Source: CAYJPA01 sp964371945 (GTDB lineage: Bacteria > Chloroflexota > Chloroflexia > Thermomicrobiales > UBA6265). From it: a stretch of DNA of 64,000 nt. Positions 24,875 to 33,702 of this stretch are shown here, in pieces. The DNA is taken from the NCBI GenBank assembly GCA_964371945.1, contig CAYJPA010000022.1:1-64000 (forward strand). The letters run 5' to 3'. Made by a program: the position numbers and the translations under genes. A model generated the notes under the pieces. It was not told the origin of the DNA, did no database searches, and saw only the letters and a program-made list of their open reading frames with translations. The first letter of the stretch is position 1. Each line of letters opens with the position of its first letter.

Positions 24875-25849
24875 TCAGATCGGCGCTCGCACGTCGTCTA
24901 CGCTGGTTGGGAGCATGCATTGTCTCAGGTAATCAGCCGCGTGTTTGGCTCCCGCGCGACCGGGGCAAAGGGGGTCTTCGTTCTCGATCGAAACGATGCC
25001 GTCGTATCCAACATCGCGCAGCGCCGAAAAAATCGCGCGCCAGTCGATCGCGCCGAATCCCGGCAGCCGGTATCGCCACCAACCGCTACCGAGAATTCCC
25101 TGGCGGGCCAATCGCTCCGGCAGGATTTCACAATCTTTGGCGTCGAAATGGTAGATCCGCGAACCGTACCGCCGGATGACGTCAGGAATGTTCGGAATGT
25201 GCAGCCAGATCAGATGGGATGGGTCGAAGCTCAGGCCGAGGGCAGGGGAGGGAACGGCATCGAACATCGCATCCCACAGTTCCGGGCTATGGGCGAGATT
25301 TCCCTCGGCGCCACCGCGGCCCGCGGTTTCAAACGCGATCCGAACACCGCGCTGTTCCGCGTAGTCTGCTATCGGCCTGTAAATCTCCTTGAAGAGTCTG
25401 AGATTGTCCCCGGTGCGATTCGACGAATGGTCGTCGCCGACGCCCGGCACCCCGTAAAAGCTCATCCCAAACGACGAACCAGTGAAGGTGACCACGGTCG
25501 AAACCCCGAGCAGCACGCAGGCATCGATTGTGGTTCGCATGTAGGCGATGCGCTCTTCGCGGCGAATGAGATCCGCGGTGAGGAGATTGAGCATCGGCGC
25601 AAGCGACGCGATCTCGACCCCGTGCTTCGCCGTGAGCTCGAGCGTAGAGGTCGGCCCTTCGGCCACAATGCGCGGAAGATCGAGATGTCCAGGAAAGTGA
25701 GCGCCGTCGATCGGAGCATACCCGGGTCCGACATTGACTTCGATCGCGTTGATCCCATTGGCCGCCGCCCACGCGACAAGTTCAGGAAACGGTGTCGGCT
25801 CAATCCCGACCAAAGAAGAGAACCCTATCTTCAATTGCCAGTACTCCAT
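24875..25849 (-). CDS. Sugar phosphate isomerase/epimerase family TIM barrel
   Basis: The 324-residue protein belongs to the AP endonuclease family 2 / xylose-isomerase-like barrels (IolE, IolH, tagatose epimerase). Likely metal ligands lie in IAFETAGRGG, LGLSFDPSHLIW, YHFDAKDCEI and GIVSIENEDP, matching the usual Glu, Asp, His and Glu set. These enzymes interconvert or dehydrate sugars and inosose. It is 50 bases upstream of the oxidoreductase gene and 54 downstream of the aminotransferase gene. Confidence 0.9.
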   Translation of the reverse strand: MEYWQLKIGFSSLVGIEPTPFPELVAWAAANGINAIEVNVGPGYAPIDGAHFPGHLDLPRIVAEGPTSTLELTAKHGVEIASLAPMLNLLTADLIRREERIAYMRTTIDACVLLGVSTVVTFTGSSFGMSFYGVPGVGDDHSSNRTGDNLRLFKEIYRPIADYAEQRGVRIAFETAGRGGAEGNLAHSPELWDAMFDAVPSPALGLSFDPSHLIWLHIPNIPDVIRRYGSRIYHFDAKDCEILPERLARQGILGSGWWRYRLPGFGAIDWRAIFSALRDVGYDGIVSIENEDPLCPGRAGAKHAADYLRQCMLPTSVDDVRAPI

Positions 25850-25903
25850 TGTTGCGTATGCAATCGTTACCGAAACTTCATTGGCCGGTCACGGCACTAT
25901 CTC

Positions 25904-26830
25904 TCAGTTTGCGCTCGTTGTCTCTTCTTTCGGCAAACGAGCGAGGTACTGCGCGACGAAGTCGACACCGACCAGCTCCCGGAAGGCGTCCTGCAATCCA
26001 CGCGTGATCGGGCCCGGAATAGCGCGATCCTGGGTTGGAATGCCGTTCAGGCTTGCGACCGGGCAGATGCAAAGACTGGTCGAGGTGATGAAGATTTCGT
26101 CCGCGGTGGCCGCGGAGAAGAGATCGATATCGGCTTCTTCGACCGGGATGCCGAGCTCATTGGCGAGCTCGATCACGGTCTCCCGGGTGATCCCCGGGAG
26201 AACGTACCTTGCGCGGGGCGTGAGCAATCGACCGCCGCGAACGATGAAGATGTTCGCGCCTGCACCCTCGGCGAGACAGCCGTTCTCATCGGTCAGCATC
26301 GGCCAGGCCCGTGGATCAATGCTCAACACCTCGTGATCCGCGACCCAGAGATTGAGGAGGTCGACCGTCTTGGCCCGCGGGCTCAGTGCCCAGGGCGGTG
26401 TTCGTCGCGCGGTCGGCGTGATGCAGCGGACACCATCGCGGTAGAACTCGGCGCGAGTTGCAAACGGGAGCGGTAGCGATTCGACGATGATGCTCGACCG
26501 TCCATCGCCGCCTTGCTCCTTTGGAACACCCGCGCTGACCCGTTGCGAAACCCAGACATCCTCTCCGACGATTTCGACATTCCTGTGCGCAATGTCGAGC
26601 GTGACCGCTTCGAGCTCGTCCATCGGCATCGGAGGCTCGATCCTGGTATAGGCCATCGATCGCCAAAGCCGTTCCAGGTGCCCTCGGAGCTTGAAGACAC
26701 GGCCGTCGAAGGTACGCTCGGTGTCGTAAACACCGATGCCGCGCATCGCCGAGAGATCTCGGAACGGGATGCGCACCTGAGATTCAGGCAGAATCTGACC
26801 GTCGTAGAACGCGACCCGCTCCGTGCTCAC
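25904..26830 (-). CDS. Class IV aminotransferase (BCAT/DAAT-like)
   Basis: The 308-residue protein has the fold-type IV PLP signatures: VAFYDGQILPES and GVYDTERTFDGRVFKL near the start, RAKTVDLLNLW with the Schiff-base lysine, and LAEGAGANIFIV with the pyridine-contacting Glu. Members transaminate branched-chain amino acids, D-amino acids or aminodeoxychorismate. A GTG at 26830 is chosen because CAGGAG lies eight bases ahead; another GTG at 26857 overlaps the upstream stop by one base. In this operon it probably transfers an amino group to or from a pathway keto acid. Confidence 0.88.
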   Translation of the reverse strand: MSTERVAFYDGQILPESQVRIPFRDLSAMRGIGVYDTERTFDGRVFKLRGHLERLWRSMAYTRIEPPMPMDELEAVTLDIAHRNVEIVGEDVWVSQRVSAGVPKEQGGDGRSSIIVESLPLPFATRAEFYRDGVRCITPTARRTPPWALSPRAKTVDLLNLWVADHEVLSIDPRAWPMLTDENGCLAEGAGANIFIVRGGRLLTPRARYVLPGITRETVIELANELGIPVEEADIDLFSAATADEIFITSTSLCICPVASLNGIPTQDRAIPGPITRGLQDAFRELVGVDFVAQYLARLPKEETTSAN

Positions 26831-26856
26831 GATGTTTGCTCCTGTCGAAACCGTCA

Positions 26857-27738
26857 CTACAGATCGAAGGGCAATCTGGCCGGCTCATTGATGTCCTGAC
26901 GCGGCCGACGGGGAAAAACGGGACGCGTCTTGAACCAGCGGACGAAATCGATCAATTCGCTCACGGCATGCTCGAACACGCGTGAGCCCTTTTCGGCTGT
27001 TGCAAATTCGGGCTGACCGAGCGAGCCCGTGTCCGAGTAACTCCCCGTCCATTCAACGATGGTGGCGGGTCCGGCGCCGGCGGTGAGATCGACCCATTGC
27101 CACTTTTCGGAGCCATCGATCTTCGTCATGTAGTCAGGAATCGCGCCCCGAATGCGATCGATCCGCACGCCGGATTCGTTCAAGTGCATGTAGACGGCTG
27201 TTTCCAGCTCGCAAGCGTGCGCGCAACCGCCGGGCACCGCGGATTCTCGCACTTCGCGATTCCAGAATTCGGCGATCAATTGCCACCACGAAAACGTCGC
27301 GCAGAGCGTGTTTGTTTGAAGATTGACTTGCCTGCCCGCCAGCTCGACCAGCGGTGCGTTCGAGCCGTGGCCGTTGACCATCACCAGGCGCTTGAACCCG
27401 TGGTGAGCCACTGAGCGACCAATATCGAGCAGATAATTGCTGAACGTGGTCGGCTCGATGTTCACCGTGCCCGGGTAGTCCATCACGTGGTGGCAGTATC
27501 CGTAGGAAACGGGCGGCATGACGAGAATATCCGCCGCCGAACGAGCCCCTGCTTCCAAACAGATCGAGGTCGCAAGGCGGGTATCGACATCGAGCGGGAG
27601 ATGGTGCCCATGCTGCTCGATCGCGGCCACCGGAAGGATGACAACTTTCTCCTGCTTGACCGCGAGTTTGATCTCCGGCCAGGTCAGGTGCTCGTACCGG
27701 TGCTCCGCGCTCACCATTTCGTCATCTGGTTCACTCAT
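26857..27738 (-). CDS. Creatininase family amidohydrolase
   Basis: The 293-residue protein has the creatininase metal site: AIEQHGHHLPLDVDT (Glu, His, Asp) and VNGHGSNAP (His), with CAHACELETAVY corresponding to the conserved G-H-A-G-E-L-E-T segment. Members hydrolyse cyclic amides (creatinine) or formamides, or act in flavin and riboflavin-derivative breakdown. GAGGAG is six bases before the ATG at 27738. It follows the BKACE gene by ten bases. The ring-opening or deformylation substrate is unknown. Confidence 0.92.
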   Translation of the reverse strand: MSEPDDEMVSAEHRYEHLTWPEIKLAVKQEKVVILPVAAIEQHGHHLPLDVDTRLATSICLEAGARSAADILVMPPVSYGYCHHVMDYPGTVNIEPTTFSNYLLDIGRSVAHHGFKRLVMVNGHGSNAPLVELAGRQVNLQTNTLCATFSWWQLIAEFWNREVRESAVPGGCAHACELETAVYMHLNESGVRIDRIRGAIPDYMTKIDGSEKWQWVDLTAGAGPATIVEWTGSYSDTGSLGQPEFATAEKGSRVFEHAVSELIDFVRWFKTRPVFPRRPRQDINEPARLPFDL

Positions 27739-27748
27739 AACAGTCTCC

Positions 27749-28669
27749 TCATGGTTGTGTTGACAAACCCAATAGCTGACGGGTTTGCTCCGGCGTCGCG
27801 ATGCTCCGGCCGAGATCGACGGCGAATCGAACGACACGTTCGACGAGTTGTCGATTTCCGGTTGTTGGCTCGTCTCGCCGGAATAGCAGACTGTCCTCCA
27901 TTCCAGTCCGGACATGACCCCCGTAGAGCATCGAGAGAAGATTGAACTCGATCGACGCCAACCCGAGCGAGCAGACCTGGAAGACACAATTGGCCGGGAG
28001 CTGGCGGATCATGTAAAAGAACGATTCCGGAGTTGCGGCGATTCCGCTTTGCTGCCCGAAGACCAGTTGCACAAAGTAGGGAGTGGCGAGGAGTTCACGC
28101 CTGATAAGCTCGGCGAGAACATCAAGATGGCCGGGGTGATAAATGAAAACCTGCGGTTTAATGCCGTTCTCCTGCAATTTTTCGGCGATTCGAGCAGTGT
28201 TGTCGAACGTCGTGACGAGTGCGAGGCTTGACCCGGTGCCCAAGCCTCGAAACGTCATGGGTCCCGGATTGAGTGAAGTAACGTCGGGTTTAGCGTCGAT
28301 GATCTCGGCGGAATAGGCGAAGAGCTGGCCGTCAAAGGGTGACGATCCACCGATCGGCCCAGTCATCTGGGTGTTGTCGACCAACGAGCACGGAACGGCC
28401 GTCCTGATCGCATCGTTGATCTCGCGATATCGTGCCGCGTCTTTTGCGGGCTGGGTTGGATCGTCCGCGCGGCGACCGTGAATGTGAATGATCGAAGCAC
28501 CCGCATCAGCGGCTTCGACCGCGGCCGCAACCTGCTCGTCCAGGGTGACCGGTAGGTTGAGGTTCTGCGATTTCTGATGATCACCCGTGATCGCACAGGT
28601 GATGATGAGTGGTGGCAGACCGGCAGCTCGACTGTCACTCCCGAATTCGGCATCGGCTCCTACCGGCAT
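27749..28669 (-). CDS. BKACE family beta-keto acid cleavage enzyme
   Basis: The 306-residue protein is a DUF849/BKACE TIM barrel. Family markers are PLIITCAITGDHQ at the start, ASIIHIHGRRADD with the two zinc histidines, DVTSLNPGPMTFRG, and GGHVRTGMEDSLLF near the end. The founding member (Kce of lysine fermentation) transfers the acetyl part of a beta-keto acid to acetyl-CoA, but the family covers many beta-keto acids. It is the first gene of the operon. A palindrome stands 23 bases before its ATG. Confidence 0.93.
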   Translation of the reverse strand: MPVGADAEFGSDSRAAGLPPLIITCAITGDHQKSQNLNLPVTLDEQVAAAVEAADAGASIIHIHGRRADDPTQPAKDAARYREINDAIRTAVPCSLVDNTQMTGPIGGSSPFDGQLFAYSAEIIDAKPDVTSLNPGPMTFRGLGTGSSLALVTTFDNTARIAEKLQENGIKPQVFIYHPGHLDVLAELIRRELLATPYFVQLVFGQQSGIAATPESFFYMIRQLPANCVFQVCSLGLASIEFNLLSMLYGGHVRTGMEDSLLFRRDEPTTGNRQLVERVVRFAVDLGRSIATPEQTRQLLGLSTQP

Positions 28670-28691
28670 TACGCAATCCCTGTTGTTCGCT

Positions 28692-28708
28692 CACTGATTG
28701 AATCAGTG
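28692..28708. promoter_or_regulatory. Perfect 17-base palindrome upstream of the BKACE operon
   Basis: CACTGATTGAATCAGTG has eight-base arms around one G. It lies in the divergent region between the BKACE operon and the CBS-like membrane protein, 23 bases from the BKACE start codon, the right place for an operator. No regulator gene is in this operon, so the protein that binds it is unknown. Confidence 0.6.
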
Positions 28709-28810
28709 GCTGCACGACTCGACGGTTCGAAGAGCGGGATTATCTCGCGTTTTGTTGCCGCCGGAAGACCTGCCTGATACGGTCGTCGATATTGCGGCGT
28801 TGGGAATCGA

Positions 28811-28816
28811 TATACT
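28811..28816 (+). promoter_or_regulatory. Possible -10 box for the CBS-like membrane protein gene
   Basis: TATACT lies 58 bases before the TTG start at 28874. No good -35 is seen. It immediately precedes another in-frame TTG (28817), which argues against that earlier start. Confidence 0.35.
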
Positions 28817-28873
28817 TTGCGGCAGCACCTCAGATTTGCCCTGGACCGTCCTTCTTCACAAAGGGGGCTCGCT

Positions 28874-30046
28874 TTGTCAGGGACCGCTCAATCCGCCAGA
28901 AGGCCGAATCTTCCCCAACAAAAGCGTCGTGCCTTTTCTCGGTTCAAACTCTGGCATGACGGGCTGCCTCGTTGGCAGTACACGCTAACGGTCGCTGCGA
29001 TTGCCCTCTTCCTCGGGTTGCTCTTCGCGGAGTTGGTAGGAGGATGGGACGATCTCGATGGTTTGTTGTCGAATCATTCCCGGGTCATCGCGATCTGTCT
29101 TGGCTTCCTGATCGTTCTCGCGGCCATTCACAGTCTGGCCTGGTCGAAGTGCTGGTCGTATGTCATCAGCCGGCAGCCGAACCAGATAGCGATTGCATTG
29201 GTATTGATTACGGCTTCGTTGGCAATCGTAGTCGCGAGAATCGAAGGGAAACGGGACATCGAGACAGCGACGGTCTTTCTCTTCGTCGGCTTAATGAGCG
29301 CCTGGTTTGCTAAAACGGCACTTGGTCTCGCCGAGAACGCCCTCTTTGTCGCAATACTGATCGTGCCACTGATCACCTATCTGGCGCTCACGGGCAGGCT
29401 TTCCGTTGTCGAGCTGCCAGGAGGGACGAAGGTCCAGTTCGAGGGCATAGCTGAAAAACAGATTCAATCTGGAGCCGCCACCTTGCTCCTGCCCGCATCG
29501 ACTGCAAAGGGATCGGGCAGTGCAGAATGCGGGACCTTCAAGACCGTTGGCGAAGGCGAAGTCGAGTTTGTCGCCCCTCAAGCAGACGAAGTCACCGTAG
29601 CGATTCCTTCTCAGCTCGCAAGCCGGATTTCGGTTGGCGGCCTGCAGAGTTACCTGCAGCGCTATCCTGCGCTGCGATACTTCGTGATCGTCAGTCTGGA
29701 TTGCCTCTTAGTCGCCTTTGGAGAGATCGATTCGCTCAAGGCAATCCTGACCACGACGGGGGCTTCCTTTCTACAAGATGCTTCACGTGGTCAGTTCGCA
29801 CTCTTATCGAAGTACCCGGGAATTTCCAATGCATCGATTGCGGGCGAACCCACGGTGGCCGAGGCGATTGATGCCCTCGATTCGCAGCGAGTTGATGCCA
29901 TCGCGGTGGTTGGATCAGAAGTTGGACGATTTCAAGGAATTGTCGATAGGGACCACATCATCGATCAAGTGTTGTTGAGTATGTTGGGAGTTGCGACGCG
30001 AACCCCGGCCCCGGCACCAAGCCTTGCGCCGCTCTCGTCGAACTAG
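28874..30046 (+). CDS. Five-helix membrane protein with C-terminal CBS-like domain
   Basis: The 390-residue product has a basic N-terminus and five hydrophobic segments between about residues 35 and 175 (first YTLTVAAIALFLGLLFAELV). After a soluble linker, the C-terminal part (about 300-375) reads EPTVAEAIDALDSQRVDAIA, then RFQGIVDRDHIIDQVL, the pattern of a CBS adenosine-nucleotide-binding motif. A Pro/Ala/Ser tail ends the protein. The TTG at 28874 is chosen because AAGGGGG is seven bases ahead. I do not recognise the membrane part. It may sense energy state at the membrane. It converges on the propeller gene with a four-base overlap. Confidence 0.75.
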   Translation: MSGTAQSARRPNLPQQKRRAFSRFKLWHDGLPRWQYTLTVAAIALFLGLLFAELVGGWDDLDGLLSNHSRVIAICLGFLIVLAAIHSLAWSKCWSYVISRQPNQIAIALVLITASLAIVVARIEGKRDIETATVFLFVGLMSAWFAKTALGLAENALFVAILIVPLITYLALTGRLSVVELPGGTKVQFEGIAEKQIQSGAATLLLPASTAKGSGSAECGTFKTVGEGEVEFVAPQADEVTVAIPSQLASRISVGGLQSYLQRYPALRYFVIVSLDCLLVAFGEIDSLKAILTTTGASFLQDASRGQFALLSKYPGISNASIAGEPTVAEAIDALDSQRVDAIAVVGSEVGRFQGIVDRDHIIDQVLLSMLGVATRTPAPAPSLAPLSSN

Positions 30047-31272
30047 GCCGCGGCGGCGGCATCGGCAACTGCATACAGGGTGCCGTCGGTGCTACCAGCG
30101 TAGACAACGCCGTCCGCCACGGCAGGCGCGGAAACTATCTCGCCCCCGACCGTGACCGACCAGTTTGTTCGACCCGTTGCCGTGTCGATCCCATAGATGG
30201 AACCGCCGATTCCCAAGAACAGACCGTTTCCGGCCAATACCATCGCCGCGCCGGCGCTCCCCGGTAGCAAGCTCTGACTCGTGCTTGGGGCGAATTCAGC
30301 AACCGTTTCGGCCAACGCGGCAAGACTGCAGGCATCGTTCGGAGTCGAAAGCCTTCGCAACTGTAGGCCGTCCACAACCAGAACACTCTTGCCAACAACG
30401 GCCGGCGTCAGGCTCACGGGTGATTCGAACGAGTACGACCAGCACATGACCGGGGTGCTGGCCGTAGCTATGAGATTCAAGTCGACCGCGGCGACCGTTC
30501 CGCTAGCACTCACAAAGTAGACCCGATCGCCGCTCACGACCGGAATACCATCCACCGGCGAGTCCGTTGGCACGACCGTGAGTTCATTGAAGGCTGTAAC
30601 GTTGCCGCCTTCCGGCCTCATCAACACGTGTAGACCATCGGCAGCACCTACGAAGATGAAGTTGTTAAACACGGCCGGAGAGGAGTACGTTGATGTACTG
30701 ATCGTCACACTCCCCTGAGCGTTCTTATCTTTGTCGTAGAAAGCGAGTCCCCCGTCACCACCGGCATAGAAGACGAATTCTTCGAAGACGGCGGGAGAGG
30801 TTGCCACGCCATTCGTCACTTCCAGAAGCCATCTAAGCGTTCCATCGAGCCGATTGACGGCAAGGAGACCCTTGACCGTGCCGACATAGACGATGTCGTT
30901 GGCGAGATCGATTGCCGGCGAGGAGGTCGTCAATCCCCCGGTCGCAAACTGCCAGAGCACTCGTCCGCTCGCTGCTTCGACCGCCCAGAGATATCCTTCG
31001 TCGCTTCCAAAGTAGAGGATTCCTTCTGCCACCGCGGGCGACGAGGCAATCGCCGCCTTTGTCCGGATGATCGGAGTGACGGACAAGTTCGTCCCAGACG
31101 GACCCATCGCCGTCGCCGACCCGTTTCGATCGGGACCGCCGAGCAGCATCGGCCAGGTTTGAAGCGACTCCTGAAAGTTTGCGGAGATGGCCGCCGAAGG
31201 AGTGATGAGCGGTACCGGTCCGAGTACGAGCAGTCCGAGGAAGAGGCGGATGAAGAAAGCCATTCGAGGCAT
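30043..31272 (-). CDS. Exported PQQ-type beta-propeller repeat protein (BamB-like fold)
   Basis: The 409-residue product has a signal peptide (MAFFIRLFLGLLVLGPVPLI) and then blades of the PQQ/BamB kind: GILYFGSDEGYLWAVEAASG, DIVYVGTVKGLLAVNRLDG and GVVYAGSTDGTLYAVADA. Such repeats form an eight-bladed propeller that binds PQQ in dehydrogenases or serves as a scaffold. No dehydrogenase motif is seen, so a binding or scaffold role is more likely. The ATG at 31272 has GGAG seven bases upstream. It stands 98 bases after the MFS gene on the same strand. Confidence 0.88.
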   Translation of the reverse strand: MPRMAFFIRLFLGLLVLGPVPLITPSAAISANFQESLQTWPMLLGGPDRNGSATAMGPSGTNLSVTPIIRTKAAIASSPAVAEGILYFGSDEGYLWAVEAASGRVLWQFATGGLTTSSPAIDLANDIVYVGTVKGLLAVNRLDGTLRWLLEVTNGVATSPAVFEEFVFYAGGDGGLAFYDKDKNAQGSVTISTSTYSSPAVFNNFIFVGAADGLHVLMRPEGGNVTAFNELTVVPTDSPVDGIPVVSGDRVYFVSASGTVAAVDLNLIATASTPVMCWSYSFESPVSLTPAVVGKSVLVVDGLQLRRLSTPNDACSLAALAETVAEFAPSTSQSLLPGSAGAAMVLAGNGLFLGIGGSIYGIDTATGRTNWSVTVGGEIVSAPAVADGVVYAGSTDGTLYAVADAAAAA

Positions 31273-31349
31273 TCGATCACTCCTCAACTGGTTACGTGAA
31301 GAACTCCGCGCTTCGCTTGTTCAGTGGCCTTACTTTACAGGCGGCATTC

Positions 31350-31370
31350 CGCGGGCACAAGCCATGCCCG
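31350..31370 (-). terminator. Hairpin just after the MFS gene
   Basis: GCGGGCA and TGCCCGC pair across a seven-base loop immediately after the MFS stop codon on the minus strand. There is no T tract, so termination strength is uncertain. Confidence 0.4.
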
Positions 31371-32594
31371 CTAGACGGCCAGCCCCGGATCGGGCTCGAG
31401 TATTGGAGCAGACAGCTCTTCAGCTGGTCGTCGCAGCTTTACAGCTTTTCGTTGCGCGACAAACATGACCGGGAGGAGCAAGACGCACAACACGATTGCA
31501 ACATCAAACGCGAGTCTGTTGCTGCGGGCGTACAACGGGCCGGCCAGAATCGGGCCCATCGCGTACGCGAGGCCACCGGTCATCTCTGTTATGGCGAAAG
31601 CGCGTGCGCGATGTGCGAACGGCGCCAGCTCCCCGAGCGCTGCCGAGAGCATCGCCCAGGCAGAAAACAGACCGCCGCGGGAGAAGAACGCGATCGCCAA
31701 CAGCGGCAGGTGGCCGGTCGATCGAAACAACACAAACCCGACGCCAATAACCGATATCGCCAACGCAACCGCGTGGAATGGCGCGCGCTGCAGGCGAAGA
31801 ATCCTTGCGACCGCGATACCGAAGCACGCCGAGCCGACCGCGGCACCGGAGCCGATTATGCTGATTACGGCGGGGTTCATTCCCCGGACGTCTTCGAGAA
31901 ATGTCGGGATGAACGCGGTGCCGAGCGAGAGTGTGAAGACGGTTACCAGGAGCAAAGAGGCGACAAGGCGTACACCCGGATCCGCCATCGCATCCCGGTA
32001 GGTCGATCCCTTTATGGCGGATCGTTGCGAGAAACCCTCCGGTTCCTTGATTCTGGCGAGATAGAAGAGCGAGAGTGTCGAACATGCTGCCCCGAAGACG
32101 AACGCCGCGCGGATGCCGAAGAGCCACACCAGTAAGCCGGAAATCAACGGGGAGGCGATCAATGCGATCGATGGACCAACGGTAAAGACGAGTGCAAACG
32201 AGCGCATTCGTTGGTCACCGGACAGCGACGCGACCAAGACCTGAAGCAATGGAAAAACAAGCTCGCCGATCGCGCCGCCAACCAGCATGACAATCAGGTG
32301 CGACCAGTGGGTGGCGATCGACGCTGATAGGAGTCCCACGACGGTGAACATGCGGCAGATCAGGATCGCCCTGCGGTAACCCAACCTGTCGGCTATGGCT
32401 GCTGAAGGGCCAATGACTAGAAGCCGAATAAAGCCCGAGGAGCCAAGCACCAGCCCGACAATGGTGATTGGGGCGCCGAGACGCTCGATCCAAAGCGGCC
32501 AGACGCTGAGATACGCTCCAAAGGTTGCTTCCAGGAAAAAGAGACCCCAGAAGATCGGAACAATCGACGGTGGAATCCCAAGCTGAACGCGCAC
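31371..32594 (-). CDS. MFS family transporter
   Basis: The 407-residue protein has about twelve hydrophobic segments and the MFS loop motif between helices 2 and 3 (GPSAAIADRLGYRRAILICR). No substrate signature is clear; the general look is of the sugar/drug-export-like group with DHA-style topology. The GTG start at 32594 has GGAG seven bases ahead. Neighbours on both sides are unrelated proteins, so the substrate cannot be guessed. Confidence 0.88.
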   Translation of the reverse strand: MRVQLGIPPSIVPIFWGLFFLEATFGAYLSVWPLWIERLGAPITIVGLVLGSSGFIRLLVIGPSAAIADRLGYRRAILICRMFTVVGLLSASIATHWSHLIVMLVGGAIGELVFPLLQVLVASLSGDQRMRSFALVFTVGPSIALIASPLISGLLVWLFGIRAAFVFGAACSTLSLFYLARIKEPEGFSQRSAIKGSTYRDAMADPGVRLVASLLLVTVFTLSLGTAFIPTFLEDVRGMNPAVISIIGSGAAVGSACFGIAVARILRLQRAPFHAVALAISVIGVGFVLFRSTGHLPLLAIAFFSRGGLFSAWAMLSAALGELAPFAHRARAFAITEMTGGLAYAMGPILAGPLYARSNRLAFDVAIVLCVLLLPVMFVAQRKAVKLRRPAEELSAPILEPDPGLAV

Positions 32595-32739
32595 GCGAAG
32601 TCTCCGGTGAGCGCGGCGGCATCCCTGGCCGCGCGATCGCGATCTCGACGAATCGCATCGCGGCTGGCGACGATACCATAGCTTGACGAGCGCGTGGTGA
32701 ATGTATCGCTAAAGCGGCATCGTCGTGCCCGTGAGGGGA

Positions 32740-33423
32740 TTACCAGTCGGAATCTGTTGTCGAGAGCCTACGGAGCCGGCCAGTGTGCGAAGGGGCCTGG
32801 ACGCCGGCTGGATAATTGCCTCCGGTCTGCAGGCCCGAGTCATAACGCACAGGGGGTTGAAGCCGCTCTGGTGCATGCTGAACGGGTGCAGCGATCTCGG
32901 TGTCTGGCTCCGCCAACAACACGCCTGAGATGTGGGCGCGATTGACGAATACAGTTAGGCGCTCTGGCGGGACGCTCGTCGGCGTTGTCGTTCTGGCCCT
33001 GACGACTCCCGCTTCGGTTAGCGGCATGAAGGTATCGAAGCCCTCTTGCAGGAGCACGTTTGGATCGAACCGCCCCTGAACATGTACTGTTCCGACCACC
33101 ACCATGCCGGGCGTCAGAATCGAAACCCGTACGGGCCTCTTCTGGACGAAGGTGCCGATTTTTTTCATCGCCGTCTGCGGTGGTTCAGACAGTACGACCA
33201 CGCAGCCGACATCGTTCTTCCGGATTGCGCCTGCCGCGTACTCAACGATTGGAATACTTGGGCGATCGGGATTCGAATAGGTCAGGCGAGAGAGCTCGAG
33301 GATTGCGGACGATGCGTTGAGTGCATCTTGCACCCGCTCGCCAGCGGTTGCCAGATCCGCGGTCAGACATGCATCGGCCGTAAACAGCACCACGCGGGCA
33401 AGAGGATGCGGCTGGGTCGACAT
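32740..33423 (-). CDS. Hypothetical protein with a small beta-rich domain
   Basis: The 227-residue product has no signal peptide. Residues about 1-70 (ARVVLFTADACLTADLATAG and an Asn/Ser-rich helix region) precede a strand-rich core (RPVRVSILTPGMVVVGTVHV, then QEGFDTFMPLTEAGVV and RLTVFVNRAHISGVLL), which resembles a small single-domain module known from uncharacterised bacterial proteins. A Pro/Gln-rich tail follows. The ATG at 33423 with AGAGG ten bases ahead is preferred to the open frame up to 33678. It is divergent from the STAND regulator (279 bases), so the two may be linked. Confidence 0.7.
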   Translation of the reverse strand: MSTQPHPLARVVLFTADACLTADLATAGERVQDALNASSAILELSRLTYSNPDRPSIPIVEYAAGAIRKNDVGCVVVLSEPPQTAMKKIGTFVQKRPVRVSILTPGMVVVGTVHVQGRFDPNVLLQEGFDTFMPLTEAGVVRARTTTPTSVPPERLTVFVNRAHISGVLLAEPDTEIAAPVQHAPERLQPPVRYDSGLQTGGNYPAGVQAPSHTGRLRRLSTTDSDW

Positions 33424-33702
33424 TCTATTGGGGCCTCTGCTGCATGGCAAACTGAAGGTCTTGTCCCGATTTTCACCGGATGAAGCAACGGTATCGCCTT
33501 TGCTCACGATGAACCATGCGACAAGAGTCATGTTCGGACACGGCCCGATTCCCATTCGGTTCCCAACAGCGTTGTCATGAGCCGCGACAATACTCACGAT
33601 TGACTGCCATTGCCCCACTTCCCCTTGTCGGCCACAATAGCCAGCATTGGCAGGAGTCTGACACCCTGCAGTTGTCACTCAAACTGAACCGCACGGATCA
33701 CA

